A stretch of 64,000 nucleotides of DNA from Mytilus galloprovincialis (GCF_965363235.1 NC_134843.1:1240001-1304000), one strand, 5' to 3'. Counted from the first letter of the stretch, positions 23,035-32,259 are shown. Program-made: numbers and translations. The notes: a model not told the origin generated them from the letters alone.

Positions 23035-24256
23035 AATTAAAAACCAATTCTTCAGAGAACAATTGAAGGTCTTTCCACCTCGATAACAAGAATGAAATTT
23101 AAAAAACGATGTTAGAAAATGTCACTCCTTGTTGATGTTATTTGGTTCTTCAAATTGATATAAAAGATAAGACTTATAGGTATATTCAGAAGACTTGAAA
23201 TAATTTTTAGCAAAGGTCAAAATTTAGAATGTCAAATTGACCTTTGATCTTGACCTTAATTTCAAGGTCATAGGTCAGTGATCTCAAATCAAAAGACCCC
23301 AGGTCAATCATTTGTATGGTTGTGGAGAAATACTGATTTCAAATACATAAGGGGAGAAAACTCCTATAAGGGTTAACCAAAACACTTCGACTGAATAGAT
23401 TGAAGTTGCGCCTTTATGTAAACAATAATTTGGCAAACAAATCATATCATTTACTGTAACAGTTTCTTTTGAATAACGATAACAAGCAAAATCAAAAATT
23501 TATAACATGACCTTGACCTTCGACCTTGATCTCAATTTCAAGGTCATAGGTCAGTGAACACAAAACGAAAGACCGGAGGTCAATCACTTGTATGGTTGTG
23601 GAGAAATACTGATTTGAAATACATAAGGGGAGAAAACTCCTATAAGGGTTAACCAAAACACTTTGACTGAAATAGGTTGAAGCTGCGCCTTATTGTAAAC
23701 AGTTATTTGGCAAACACATCATATCATTTACTGTCACAGTTTCTGTGGTATAACGATAACAAGCAAAATTCAAATTTAGAACATGACCTTGACCTTTGAC
23801 CTTGACCTCAATTTCCTTCAAATGGACCAAAGACTTCATATCAAAAGATTGTAGGCCTCTACGACTTATAACGTATGAATTGATCCAACAAATCGCCTAT
23901 CTTAAATTTTCAAAGGGAAATAACTCCCATTAGATGTCTTCCGATCACTGAAGTCAAAATAAACCAAATCATTCTCAAGAGTAGACGACCAATTTGGTGA
24001 AAGCAGTTTGCTTAAATCTTTTACGGTTTTAGAGATATAGCGATAACAAGAAAAAGGGGACGCGGGGAGATAACTCCTATAAGAATAAGTGTTTGGTCAC
24101 ACAGGGTGAGTTTTGAAACCCCCAGTGCTGTACATCATTGGCCAAAAAATCCATTCGATATGTTGTAAGACAAAAAAGCATCTCAGACGGCAGAAGAAAA
24201 AAAAACAAAATTAAAAACCAATTGTTCAGAGAACAATTGAAGGTCTTTCCACCAGT
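23035..24256. repeat. R5 repeat block: about 275-bp tandem units rich in AGGTCA/TGACCT
   Basis: Three units begin near 23240, 23515 and 23790, each with the series 'tgacctt(c/t)gacctt' and, in units 1 and 2, aaggtcataggtcagtga. Both edges carry aacaattgaaggtctttcca (23059 and 24232). The right edge forms a perfect hairpin: caattgttc, aga, gaacaattg at 24219-24239. The block continues after the inserted retrotransposon at 31317. Confidence 0.75.
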
Positions 24257-24632
24257 AAAATAAGTTTTATTATAATAAAAACATTTTTGGCAGTAAATTT
24301 TTATACACTAAATTTTAGCTTTATGGGCTACTGTTTCAACTTGTGTAGGTTTTATTTCTTATCAATGGTGTAATAAGAAACCGAAAATTTCCATGGTCTT
24401 TGTCTAGGAATTATGCAAGTTTTCGATTACAGGCAGTCAAGGTCAGCATGGTCATGGCATGATCAGGGTCAATACTAATTATCATTGGCCACAAATATTT
24501 TAATTGACCAATGAGGTTAAAGTGCATGCTAACTTTCAACAAGCGTCAAGTTGCGCCCGCATTATCGCAATTGCACTGAATGCTACTAGACGCTATTTTT
24601 GATTTGCCAGAAAAGTAAAGATTTTCAATTTC
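24257..24632 (+). repeat. Split direct repeat A1 (left end)
   Basis: aaaataagttttattataat to attttcaatttc; matched by A2 at 30603-30978. The left terminus adjoins R5 sequence ctttccaccagt. Confidence 0.9.
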
Positions 24633-24812
24633 AAGTTTGTTCCTGAAAGAGGCTTTATTCAATTTTGGACAGAAGATAACTGACGATTAGGTACAGAAAA
24701 GACGTCATTAGGATTACACAGAACTTGTTCAGAAGGTAAAAGCCATCTAAAATATTCTTTTATTCAAAATATTCGTATTATTTTTATATTGTAAATTCTA
24801 GATTTGTTTATT

Positions 24813-25400
24813 ATGATTCATCGAGTTTTAATATTTGGTCATTCATTTGTACATAGATTAGAATCATTTTTGTACGAGAATCGTGCAGAAGGGCTATACA
24901 ATTTAGGTTTCGATGGTACCGAAATTCAGGTTCAATTTGCCGGTTTCGGTGGTAGTACATTGCGTCCGGGTCGTAAATGCATTCAGAAACCAGAATTTAT
25001 GCAAGTGTTTGACACTTTTAAACCAGATTCTGTATTTATTCAAATTGGCGGTAATGACTTGACAAGCGAGAAGAATCCTGAGAAATTGGCTCGAGACATC
25101 GCGTCATTCTGTGATTACATAATCACAGTGTATGGTGTTGGTCACGTGATCGTTGGGCAATTACTGCCGAGGTATTCCGAAAGGTCGGGTCCCGATTATA
25201 ACAACAAAGTAAACAAAGTGAATCAGGTACTGTTTTCATCTTTGAAATCACGTACAAATATTACTTTTTGGAAACATCGGGGCCTGTGGAAAAACACGAA
25301 AGCTTTGTTGTCAGATAAAGTTCATTTAAATGGTGAAGGTATGCACATCTATGCTAAAAGTATTCGTGCAGCTGTCGGTAGTGCAAATCGTATGAAATAA
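24813..25400 (+). CDS. SGNH/GDSL-type hydrolase encoded by the retrotransposon
   Basis: 195 residues from ATG 24813 (the open frame begins at a TTG upstream, but ATG is the likely start). Block I is LIFGHSF, with the candidate nucleophile Ser11 (GHS instead of GDS). Block II is the Gly region AGFGGST, block III is IQIGGND (79-82), and block V is SDKVHL with Asp168 and His171. All catalytic blocks are present, so an active esterase-type enzyme is plausible. SGNH domains occur in some CR1-type and Ngaro-type retroelements as accessory proteins of unknown role. Here it is the first frame, about 700 bp ahead of Gag. Confidence 0.82.
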   Translation: MIHRVLIFGHSFVHRLESFLYENRAEGLYNLGFDGTEIQVQFAGFGGSTLRPGRKCIQKPEFMQVFDTFKPDSVFIQIGGNDLTSEKNPEKLARDIASFCDYIITVYGVGHVIVGQLLPRYSERSGPDYNNKVNKVNQVLFSSLKSRTNITFWKHRGLWKNTKALLSDKVHLNGEGMHIYAKSIRAAVGSANRMK

Positions 25401-26021
25401 TTTTAATTAATAAAATCAAACTGAAAAAGAGAGATCTAACGGGACGTTTACATAGTTTACTTATAATAAATGAAAAGCTTATTTATAGTATGCTATTATC
25501 TGTACATGTACATCATTGTTTTGTTATTCATGAAAACTTATGCATCAGTCATTAATGATACTTTAATTATTATATATATACAAATTTTTGCAGACAATCC
25601 ACTGCTCTTGTTAAATTTATTCAATTAGTGTGGCACACAAATGTATCATTATACGCATGGTTTTATTGCCATCATTATGGCTATGGTTATCATATATGTC
25701 AGTGCAATTTTGTAAAATGGTATCAATTTGCACTGGTTACATGGTTATATTTTGTATCATTATACATACATATGGTTAACCATCATTATGGTTATGGTTC
25801 TGATATTCATAGTGCATTTTTGTATTTATGTATCAGATTACACTGGTTTTATTTACAAATTTTTTTTTTTACATGTACCATACTTTACATGGTTATTATC
25901 ATGTATGGTTACAATGTAGTTGACATATAATATTGCATTTTTGTGTGCCACATTGTTCGTTGCGTGAACTTTTTGTATGAACAATTAACAATGAATAGCA
26001 TTATATAAGTGATATACATGT
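25401..26021 (+). other. Spacer between hydrolase and Gag frames
   Basis: AT-rich, with loose repeats of 'catcattatggttatgg' at 25667-25905. No convincing coding sequence; the overlapping small frames are low complexity. Confidence 0.4.
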
Positions 26022-27338
26022 ATGCATATTTGTCTGATGTTATATTATGGTCAAAACACATTATCAGGTATTCAAGAATTATTTTTGTTTACTTTAAAGA
26101 TGCCTAAACAAAGAGCTAGATCCAAAAGAAGAGCTGCTCCTTCCGACCTTACAGACCGGGACCTTGTCATAGATCCCGTAGTTCTGCCAGCTGTGGAAAC
26201 AACTACAAGTAATACACCAAGAGGGCGGAAACGTGTTCGAAACATTGGTCCAACTCCATCAACAGCTCCTGTGATGAACATTGCTAGTACAACAGCACAG
26301 CCAACAGCAGATGAAATAGCTGCAGCAATGATCACACAGTTGAAAGGAGCTGGTTTACACCTAACAGACAGCAGTGGAGTCAGACTATCAGATGACAGAT
26401 TGTCAAGTGTGTGTGGTATGCGCTCTGGTGCAACACAGGAAGCAGTTTCTGGCGCTGATAACCAAACAGAGAGTCAGCATACATTGCCGTCGTCATCATC
26501 AAACACCGTTCATTATTCATTGGTACCACCTGTGACGTCAGACCTATCGGTGGCTGGATACTTCACAGCTAGTAGCCCAACAACACAAGAAGACCAAACA
26601 TTAGGTATTGACAATTCGTCTATAGGGCAGACAGCAAGTTATTTAATTAGAAATACTTTACCCTTGGGTTTTAATGTCAGTGAAAAAATTAGGAAAGACA
26701 TAATGTCCGATAGTTACGTGGATTTTGTTACTCTTTCTCCAAATTTTAATGAAGATGAGGATGATGATGTTCTTTTCAAATCGAAAGCTGTAAAAATTTC
26801 TACATACGCAAAACCAAAACAGTTGTTTTCAATTCATCAGTGGACTGAAGCTTTTGATATTTATATGTCTATTTATTATGTGAACCATCCAGAACATATT
26901 TTAAGTCTTATTAAATATGCATATAATGTTAGAGCCATGTCAAAGCAATTTGGGTTTAATATGGCAAAATCTTATGATGAAACGTTTAGAAAGGTACGCA
27001 GAGTGATGAAATTTGATTGGGCAGTTGTAAATGATGATCTTTGGCGCACTGCCTTTTATGATCATTTCAATCGTTCAAATACTAATACCGGTAACAATGC
27101 ATCAAATAATAAACATGTTAAACAAAGTGGAGGTCCTCCCTTTCAACGGCGGGTTCAGCAACAAAGCAGTCAATTCCCACCTGGTTTCTGCTGGACCTAC
27201 TGTAGAACAGGTGGCTGCTCCAGTGACAACTGCAAACATAAGCACCAATGTGTGCAATGTGATAAAAAACATGCCACAGTCTCATGTAAAGAGTGGCTTA
27301 CAACCCACAAGTCTACCAACACCAATAAAAGTAAATAA
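26022..27338 (+). CDS. Gag-like protein of the tyrosine-recombinase retrotransposon
   Basis: Open for 438 codons. The likely start is the second strong ATG at 26100 (MPKQRARSKRRAAPS, a basic N-terminus). The middle is Ser/Thr-rich and the C-terminal half (about residues 280-350) is helical. The C-terminus has zinc-binding clusters: CWTYCRTGGCSSDNCKHKH, then CVQCDKKHATVSC (C-x2-C-x3-H-x4-C), the arrangement of DIRS-type Gags. It should form the nucleoprotein particle and bind the element RNA. The last 308 nt overlap the RT frame. Confidence 0.8.
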   Translation: MHICLMLYYGQNTLSGIQELFLFTLKMPKQRARSKRRAAPSDLTDRDLVIDPVVLPAVETTTSNTPRGRKRVRNIGPTPSTAPVMNIASTTAQPTADEIAAAMITQLKGAGLHLTDSSGVRLSDDRLSSVCGMRSGATQEAVSGADNQTESQHTLPSSSSNTVHYSLVPPVTSDLSVAGYFTASSPTTQEDQTLGIDNSSIGQTASYLIRNTLPLGFNVSEKIRKDIMSDSYVDFVTLSPNFNEDEDDDVLFKSKAVKISTYAKPKQLFSIHQWTEAFDIYMSIYYVNHPEHILSLIKYAYNVRAMSKQFGFNMAKSYDETFRKVRRVMKFDWAVVNDDLWRTAFYDHFNRSNTNTGNNASNNKHVKQSGGPPFQRRVQQQSSQFPPGFCWTYCRTGGCSSDNCKHKHQCVQCDKKHATVSCKEWLTTHKSTNTNKSK

Positions 27339-28887
27339 ATTGAAAATTTTTCTCAAAGGCTATGACAAAGCAATGAAATTAAATTTAATACAGGGTTTTA
27401 CATTTGGCTTTAAAATAAATTCTTTGCTTGATAAAAAAGTGGACAAATTTCCTTCCAACCATAAAAGCGCAAGAGAAAATCCTGACGCGGTCAACCTCAA
27501 ATTAAATAAGGAAATTTTGAAAGGCAGAATAAAAGGACCTTTTGATGAACCACCCTTTGAAAAATTTATCTGTTCTCCCTTGGGTCTAATACCTAAAAAA
27601 GAAAGTGGGTCTTTCCGCTTAATTCATGACCTATCTTTTCCAAAAGGGGACTCTGTCAATTTTTGGACACCACCTGAATACACTTCAGTTTCATATCAAA
27701 ATATTGAAACTGTCATAGAACTTGTTCAAGAACACGGTTTCAACTGTGAAATGAGTAAGGCCGATGTTGAAGATGCGTTCCGTTTAATTCCTGTGCATTT
27801 TTCAGAATACCATTTATTGGGCTTTAAATGGGAGGAAAAGTTTTATCATGATGCAGCCCTCCCCATGGGGGCCTCTTCTTCTTGCCAACTTTTTGAAAAT
27901 TTTTCCTCTGCTCTTCAGTGGATTTTGAATAGCAAATTTCAAATAAGAGGTGTTTCACATTTGTTAGATGATTTCTTTTTTGTAGGGGAAGCAAATACTA
28001 ACAAGTGTTCTGTAGCACTTAACACATTTTTAACTTTATCAAAAACCTTAGGTGTGCCTATAAAAGATGAAAAAACTCAATTACCTACAACATGCATAAT
28101 TATCTATGGCATTGAGATTGATTCTAGGGCTATGGTAGCTCGATTACCAAAAGATAAAATAGCAAAAATTTTGGGTCTCCTTAACATATTTAAGGTAAAA
28201 AAGAAAGTTATTCTTCGAGAATTACAGTCTCTTTTAGGTTTATTGAATTTTGCCTGTAGTGTTGTAGTTCCGGGACGAGCATTTCTTAGAAGGTTATTCG
28301 ATCTAACAATTGGCCATTCATGTCCTCATTATAGAATTACACTTAATTCAGAAGCGAGAGCTGATTTGAGGGCATGGTTTGATTTTGTATCTAATTACAA
28401 TGGAAAGTCCTGTTTTTTGTTTCAAAAATGGTTGTCTTCCGAATCATTAAAGTTGTATTCAGATGCAGCTGGGGTTCATGGGGGATATGCTGCTGTTTTT
28501 GGCAGTACTTGGTTTGCAGGGGAATGGCCTCAAAATATGCTTCAATTACACATTACAATAAAGGAGTTGTTTCCTATTGTTCTTGCTGTGGAAATATGGG
28601 GGCATTCATTGTCAAATCATAAGGTACTGTTTTTGACTGATAATCAGGCGGTTGCTGATATTATTAATAAAACTTCATCACGAGATAAAATTTTAATGAA
28701 ATTGGTCCGCAGGTTAGTTTTGGCATCGCTGAAGTTTAATATACATTTTAAAGCAAAGCATATTGCGGGTAAGACAAATGTAGTCTGTGACTTGTTGTAT
28801 CGTTTTTCTTTTCAGAAAGCCCATCACATAGCTCCTTGGTTAAGTCCAACTCCAGTTTTAGTGCCACAGCATCTTTTGAATCTATGA
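27031..28887 (+). CDS. Reverse transcriptase-RNase H of the tyrosine-recombinase retrotransposon
   Basis: Open for 618 codons. Recognisable homology starts at PIKVNKLKIFLKGYD, right where Gag stops, so the N-terminal overlap may be untranslated and expression by a +1 shift near 27320-27336 or by internal initiation is possible. RT: LIPKKESGSFRLIHDL, KADVEDAF (Asp near 245), ALPMGASSSCQLFE, LLDDFFFVG (Asp-Asp near 313). RNase H: LYSDAAG, IKELFPI, LTDNQAV and NVVCDLL give the D-E-D-D set. DIRS-class RT by its LPMGASSSC and LDDF motifs. No stop or frameshift seen. Confidence 0.88.
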   Translation: MMIFGALPFMIISIVQILIPVTMHQIINMLNKVEVLPFNGGFSNKAVNSHLVSAGPTVEQVAAPVTTANISTNVCNVIKNMPQSHVKSGLQPTSLPTPIKVNKLKIFLKGYDKAMKLNLIQGFTFGFKINSLLDKKVDKFPSNHKSARENPDAVNLKLNKEILKGRIKGPFDEPPFEKFICSPLGLIPKKESGSFRLIHDLSFPKGDSVNFWTPPEYTSVSYQNIETVIELVQEHGFNCEMSKADVEDAFRLIPVHFSEYHLLGFKWEEKFYHDAALPMGASSSCQLFENFSSALQWILNSKFQIRGVSHLLDDFFFVGEANTNKCSVALNTFLTLSKTLGVPIKDEKTQLPTTCIIIYGIEIDSRAMVARLPKDKIAKILGLLNIFKVKKKVILRELQSLLGLLNFACSVVVPGRAFLRRLFDLTIGHSCPHYRITLNSEARADLRAWFDFVSNYNGKSCFLFQKWLSSESLKLYSDAAGVHGGYAAVFGSTWFAGEWPQNMLQLHITIKELFPIVLAVEIWGHSLSNHKVLFLTDNQAVADIINKTSSRDKILMKLVRRLVLASLKFNIHFKAKHIAGKTNVVCDLLYRFSFQKAHHIAPWLSPTPVLVPQHLLNL

Positions 28888-29789
28888 CGAGAAAATTATT
28901 GCAAGCTTCACTATCAACAGCAACAAGAGCTTCTTATAATAGAATGTTAAAAGCATACGAACAGTTCTGTAAGGAACATTTTCCTTTATCACAGGCTTAT
29001 CCATCTACGCACATGATGGTGTCTCATTTTATTAGCTTTCTGTTTTTGCAAAATTATAAACCATCTACAATAGCATCTTATGTTTCTGCTATAAGTTATG
29101 TTCACAAGTTAAAATGTTTGACTGATCATACAAATTCTTTTTTGATAAAAAAGATTATCAAGGGTGCACAAAATTTGAGGAGTTCCTGTGACACCAGATT
29201 ACCCATTACAAAAGAGATCTTATCAAAATTATTGTTAGCGGTTTCCAATGTTATACGGGATCAGTTCAATCAGTTCCTTTTAAAGGCTATGATGTCTTTG
29301 GCATTTCATTGTTTCCTCAGGATAGGAAAAATTGCTGTTAAAAACAAAAATGAAAACAACAAAGTTTTACAGTTGTCAGACATTTCTGTGGGTTATAAAA
29401 ATCAGGTCCCAATAAATATGACCGTCACAATAACATTTTATAAACATAGTGACTTGCGTCCCAAGACTATTTTAATTACTCGAAACTTTGGTAATATGTT
29501 TTGCCCTGTAAAAACAATGATGGATTATATAAAGGTAGCAAAACACAAGTCAGGTCCCCTTTTTCAATTTCTTTGTGGTACACCAGTATCATACACTTAT
29601 TTCAATTCCTCTTTGAAGTCCCTATTAATTTGTATAGGTTTAAGCCCAGAGCTTTACAAGGGTCATAGTTTTAGAATAGGCGCTGCAACAAGTGAAGCAG
29701 CTAAAGGCACATCTTTATCTGTTATACAACAAATGGGTAGATGGAAATCAAATGCATTGCAAAATTACATTCGAATGGATAATTTTTGA
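28884..29789 (+). CDS. Tyrosine recombinase (phage-integrase fold) of the retrotransposon
   Basis: 301 residues. The first ATG (28884) overlaps the RT stop as ATGA, suggesting coupled termination and reinitiation; the frame upstream of it has only a TTG. An N-terminal SAM-like core-binding domain (STATRASYNRMLKAYEQF) precedes the catalytic domain: FLRIGK (first Arg), a Lys in the beta-hairpin (TFYKHSDLRPK), GHSFRIGAAT (His-x-x-Arg), MGRWKSNA (Trp in the His/Trp position) and YIRM (nucleophile Tyr). The complete catalytic set supports integration of a circular DNA intermediate. Confidence 0.88.
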   Translation: MTRKLLQASLSTATRASYNRMLKAYEQFCKEHFPLSQAYPSTHMMVSHFISFLFLQNYKPSTIASYVSAISYVHKLKCLTDHTNSFLIKKIIKGAQNLRSSCDTRLPITKEILSKLLLAVSNVIRDQFNQFLLKAMMSLAFHCFLRIGKIAVKNKNENNKVLQLSDISVGYKNQVPINMTVTITFYKHSDLRPKTILITRNFGNMFCPVKTMMDYIKVAKHKSGPLFQFLCGTPVSYTYFNSSLKSLLICIGLSPELYKGHSFRIGAATSEAAKGTSLSVIQQMGRWKSNALQNYIRMDNF

Positions 29790-29800
29790 GTATGATTTGA

Positions 29801-30246
29801 CGGGGGTCAACAGGGCTTGCTCTGCCAAATAAATTATATTTTTCCAGTATGTATTAATTAAGCTGGTAGAGGTCAACAGGGCTTGCTCTATCTTTTACTA
29901 TTTTCTTTTATTTGCGTTTATTTAGAGTAGACTTTTATGTCAAATTGGATAGAGGTCAACAGGGCTTGCTCAATCCATTGTTCAATATTGTTTGCAAAAT
30001 GATATGTAAATATATTTGTATTGTATTTTTTCATTTTTGCTAAATTTTATATATAACTATGTATTTTGTCTTTGATTATATTGTTTCACTCTGCGTACCT
30101 TACACATTTAAGTTACTTTAATGTTGGTAATAGGATGAACTTCAAGCAGTATGACATGGGAATGTAAAGGTCAAAAGGGTTTGCTTTACATTGGCATTTC
30201 TACTGGCCAAACAGTTACGGTAGAGGTCAACAGGGCTTGCTCTGCC
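29801..30246 (+). ncRNA. Array of five hairpins with conserved core and covarying stems
   Basis: The core gtcaacagggcttg (variant gtcaaaagggtttg) occurs at 29806, 29872, 29955, 30170 and 30226. It is flanked by stems of different sequence that still pair: cggg-g/c-tctg; ggtagag/ctctatc; ggatagag/ctcaatcc (one mismatch); aatgtaaag/ctttacatt (9 perfect pairs); ggtagag/ctctgcc (one G-U). Inside the core, CAA can pair with TTG, leaving a GU bulge and a cagggc hexaloop. Structure, not sequence, is kept in the outer stems. It lies between the recombinase stop and B1. Function unknown; packaging, priming or 3'-end control are possible. Confidence 0.75.
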
Positions 30247-30351
30247 TAATTTTTTTTTTTTATTTACACTAATGTTTTGAGTTGAAAGATATGTTATTTT
30301 TCTGAATTTTTCCTTTTGTCATAAAAAGTAGTCTCCAAGGATGTCTCGGGT

Positions 30352-30382
30352 GGCGGTCTCCCCAACTCAGGGACTTGGGGAT
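30352..30382 (+). other. Additional hairpin just before B1
   Basis: ccccaactcagggacttggg followed by g gives a ccccaa/ttgggg stem with a cagg-containing loop, right before the B1 repeat. Confidence 0.5.
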
Positions 30383-30384
30383 CA

Positions 30385-30605
30385 TGGCGGTATTTATTCC
30401 CCACCTTTGCAATTGTTGTCATTTATTCAGTTTTGTTTGATGACATAATTGTCCATCACTGTCAGTTATATAATGCTTTATGATATTCTGAATAAATGAC
30501 CTTTTTCACAAATCTTGAGTTAGATATTCTGCAAATGAACTCGCATCCTTGGTTTCCATTTTCATGTCTTTATTTGGATAGGAAGAAAAGTTTAGCTGAC
30601 AAAAA
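30385..30605 (+). repeat. Split direct repeat B1
   Basis: tggcggtatttattccccac to gtttagctgacaaaaa; one base different from B2. Confidence 0.9.
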
Positions 30606-30978
30606 ATAAGTTTTATTATAATAAAAACATTTTTGGCAGTAAATTTTTATACACTAAATTTTAGCTTTATGGGCTACTGTTTCAACTTGTGTAGGTTTTA
30701 TTTCTTATCAATGGTGTAATAAGAAACCGAAAATTTCCATGGTCTTTGTCTAGGAATTATGCAAGTTTTCGATTACAGGCAGTCAAGGTCAGCATGGTCA
30801 TGGCATGATCAGGGTCAATACTAATTATCATTGGCCACAAATATTTTAATTGACCAATGAGGTTAAAGTGCATGCTAACTTTCAACAAGCGTCAAGTTGC
30901 GCCCGCATTATCGCAATTGCACTGAATGCTACTAGACGCTATTTTTGATTTGCCAGAAAAGTAAAGATTTTCAATTTC
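30603..30978 (+). repeat. Split direct repeat A2
   Basis: Identical by eye to A1 (376 bp). Joined directly to B1 through a run of six A, the presumed recombination junction. Confidence 0.9.
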
Positions 30979-31095
30979 CCACCCACCTACACCCTCTTTT
31001 TTTTTTTTTTAAAGTTGTAGTATTATTATTCTATCATATATATGTTGATTGTATATAATTGTTTGTTTATGTTTTGTAATTTGTTTATTGATGAG

Positions 31096-31316
31096 TGGCG
31101 GTATTTATTCCCCACCTTTGCAATTGTTGTCATTTATTCAGTTTTGTTTGATGACATAATTGTCCATCACTGTCAGTTATATAATGCTTTATGATATTCT
31201 GAATAAATGACCTTTTTCACAAATCTTGAGTTAGATATTCTGCAAATGAACTTGCATCCTTGGTTTCCATTTTCATGTCTTTATTTGGATAGGAAGAAAA
31301 GTTTAGCTGACAAAAA
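31096..31316 (+). repeat. Split direct repeat B2 (right end)
   Basis: Matches B1. Ends in aaaaa before R5-type flank tatctattttgat. A 117-bp unique spacer separates it from A2. Confidence 0.9.
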
Positions 31317-32250
31317 TATCTATTTTGATATTAGAATATTAAAAATCAGTCTAAAATGTCAGTTCCTATGGCTTTATGATGTAAAGATATGAATTTTAAG
31401 CAAAGGTCATAATCTAGAACGTCAAATTTACCTATGACCTTGACCTCAATTTCAAGGTCACAAACTGAGGATCTCAAATCAAAAGACCCTAGGTCTCTAA
31501 TATGTATGGTTAATAAGTTATATCACTTTACGCATAATTTTAGATATGATAGGGGCTAAAACTCCCAGTCATTGTCTACGCACCCTTTCAACCAAAATTA
31601 TTATGTTACGACATGTCGCAACTAACAATTTAGTAAAAATAATTTGTCGATATCTTATAAGGTTTATAAAAATGAGTGAAAATAAGCCAAAATCAAAATT
31701 TAGAATATGACCTTGACCTTTGACCTTGACCTAATTTTCATTTTTTTGGACCAAGGATCTCAAATCAAAAGACCCTAGGTCTCTATCACTTATGGTTTTC
31801 CAGTTTAAAATACATTTCAAAATTTCAAATACAAAAGGGAAATAACTCTCATATGGAATCTCGATACGGCTTCGGTCAAAATAAAACAGAACATCCTGAG
31901 GATATAACGAGCAATTTGGAAAAATAAATTTGTCGGTTTCTTATACGGTTGCAAAGCCTTAGAGATAACAAGAAAAACAGTGTTCGGGGAGATAACTCTT
32001 ATATGGTAAAGTATTCGGTTAAGCAGAGTTGGTTTCAAAAGCGTATAAACTGTTCGATATCATATTCCAAATTTCTAAGCGACATCTTGCGAAACAAAAA
32101 AAACAGCGAAGGAAAAAAATTAGGCGGAAGAAAAAAAAAAAATAATAATCAGAAGAAAAGCAATAGGTCTTTCCACGGAAAAGTGGAAAGACCTAATAAT
32201 CAGAAGAAAAACAAAAGGTCTTTCCACGAAAAGTGGAAAGACCTAAATAT
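31317..32250. repeat. R5 repeat block, right of the retrotransposon
   Basis: Continues the AGGTCA/TGACCT-rich repeat (units near 31430 and 31710), then 'gggaaataactct' motifs as at 23925 and 24065. The open frames at 31817-32305 are repeat artefacts. Confidence 0.65.
32165..32244. repeat. Two tandem perfect hairpins (aggtctttccac arms)
   Basis: aggtctttccac at 32165-32176 pairs with gtggaaagacct at 32183-32194; the same 12-bp arms recur at 32216-32227 and 32233-32244 with a shorter loop. The arm equals the edge of the R5 units. Confidence 0.85.
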
Positions 32251-32259
32251 GGCAAAAAA

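Larger units (their letters stand above)
24257..31316 (+). mobile_element. DIRS/Ngaro-type tyrosine-recombinase retrotransposon, apparently complete
   Basis: Split direct repeats: A1 24257-24632, B1 30385-30605, A2 30603-30978, B2 31096-31316. A1 and A2 look identical over 376 bp. B1 and B2 differ at one base that I can see (aactcgcat vs aacttgcat). The B1-A2 junction matches what joining the right end to the left end would give, as expected for a circular intermediate. In between lie SGNH hydrolase, Gag, RT-RNase H and tyrosine recombinase frames, all open. No transposase or DDE integrase. It is inserted inside the R5 repeat, consistent with the class leaving no long target duplication. Near identity of the repeats implies a recent insertion and possible activity. 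Confidence 0.9.

Noticed and set aside
22904..23086. Phe/Leu-rich plus open frame resembling a membrane segment
   Set aside because: Product of a poly-T and ttc run next to the R5 repeat.
26072..26335. Minus open frame overlapping Gag
   Set aside because: Antisense shadow of the Gag coding sequence.
24257..31316. LTR retrotransposon (Gypsy/Copia)
   Set aside because: No protease, no DDE integrase, no simple long terminal repeats; a tyrosine recombinase and split direct repeats are present instead.
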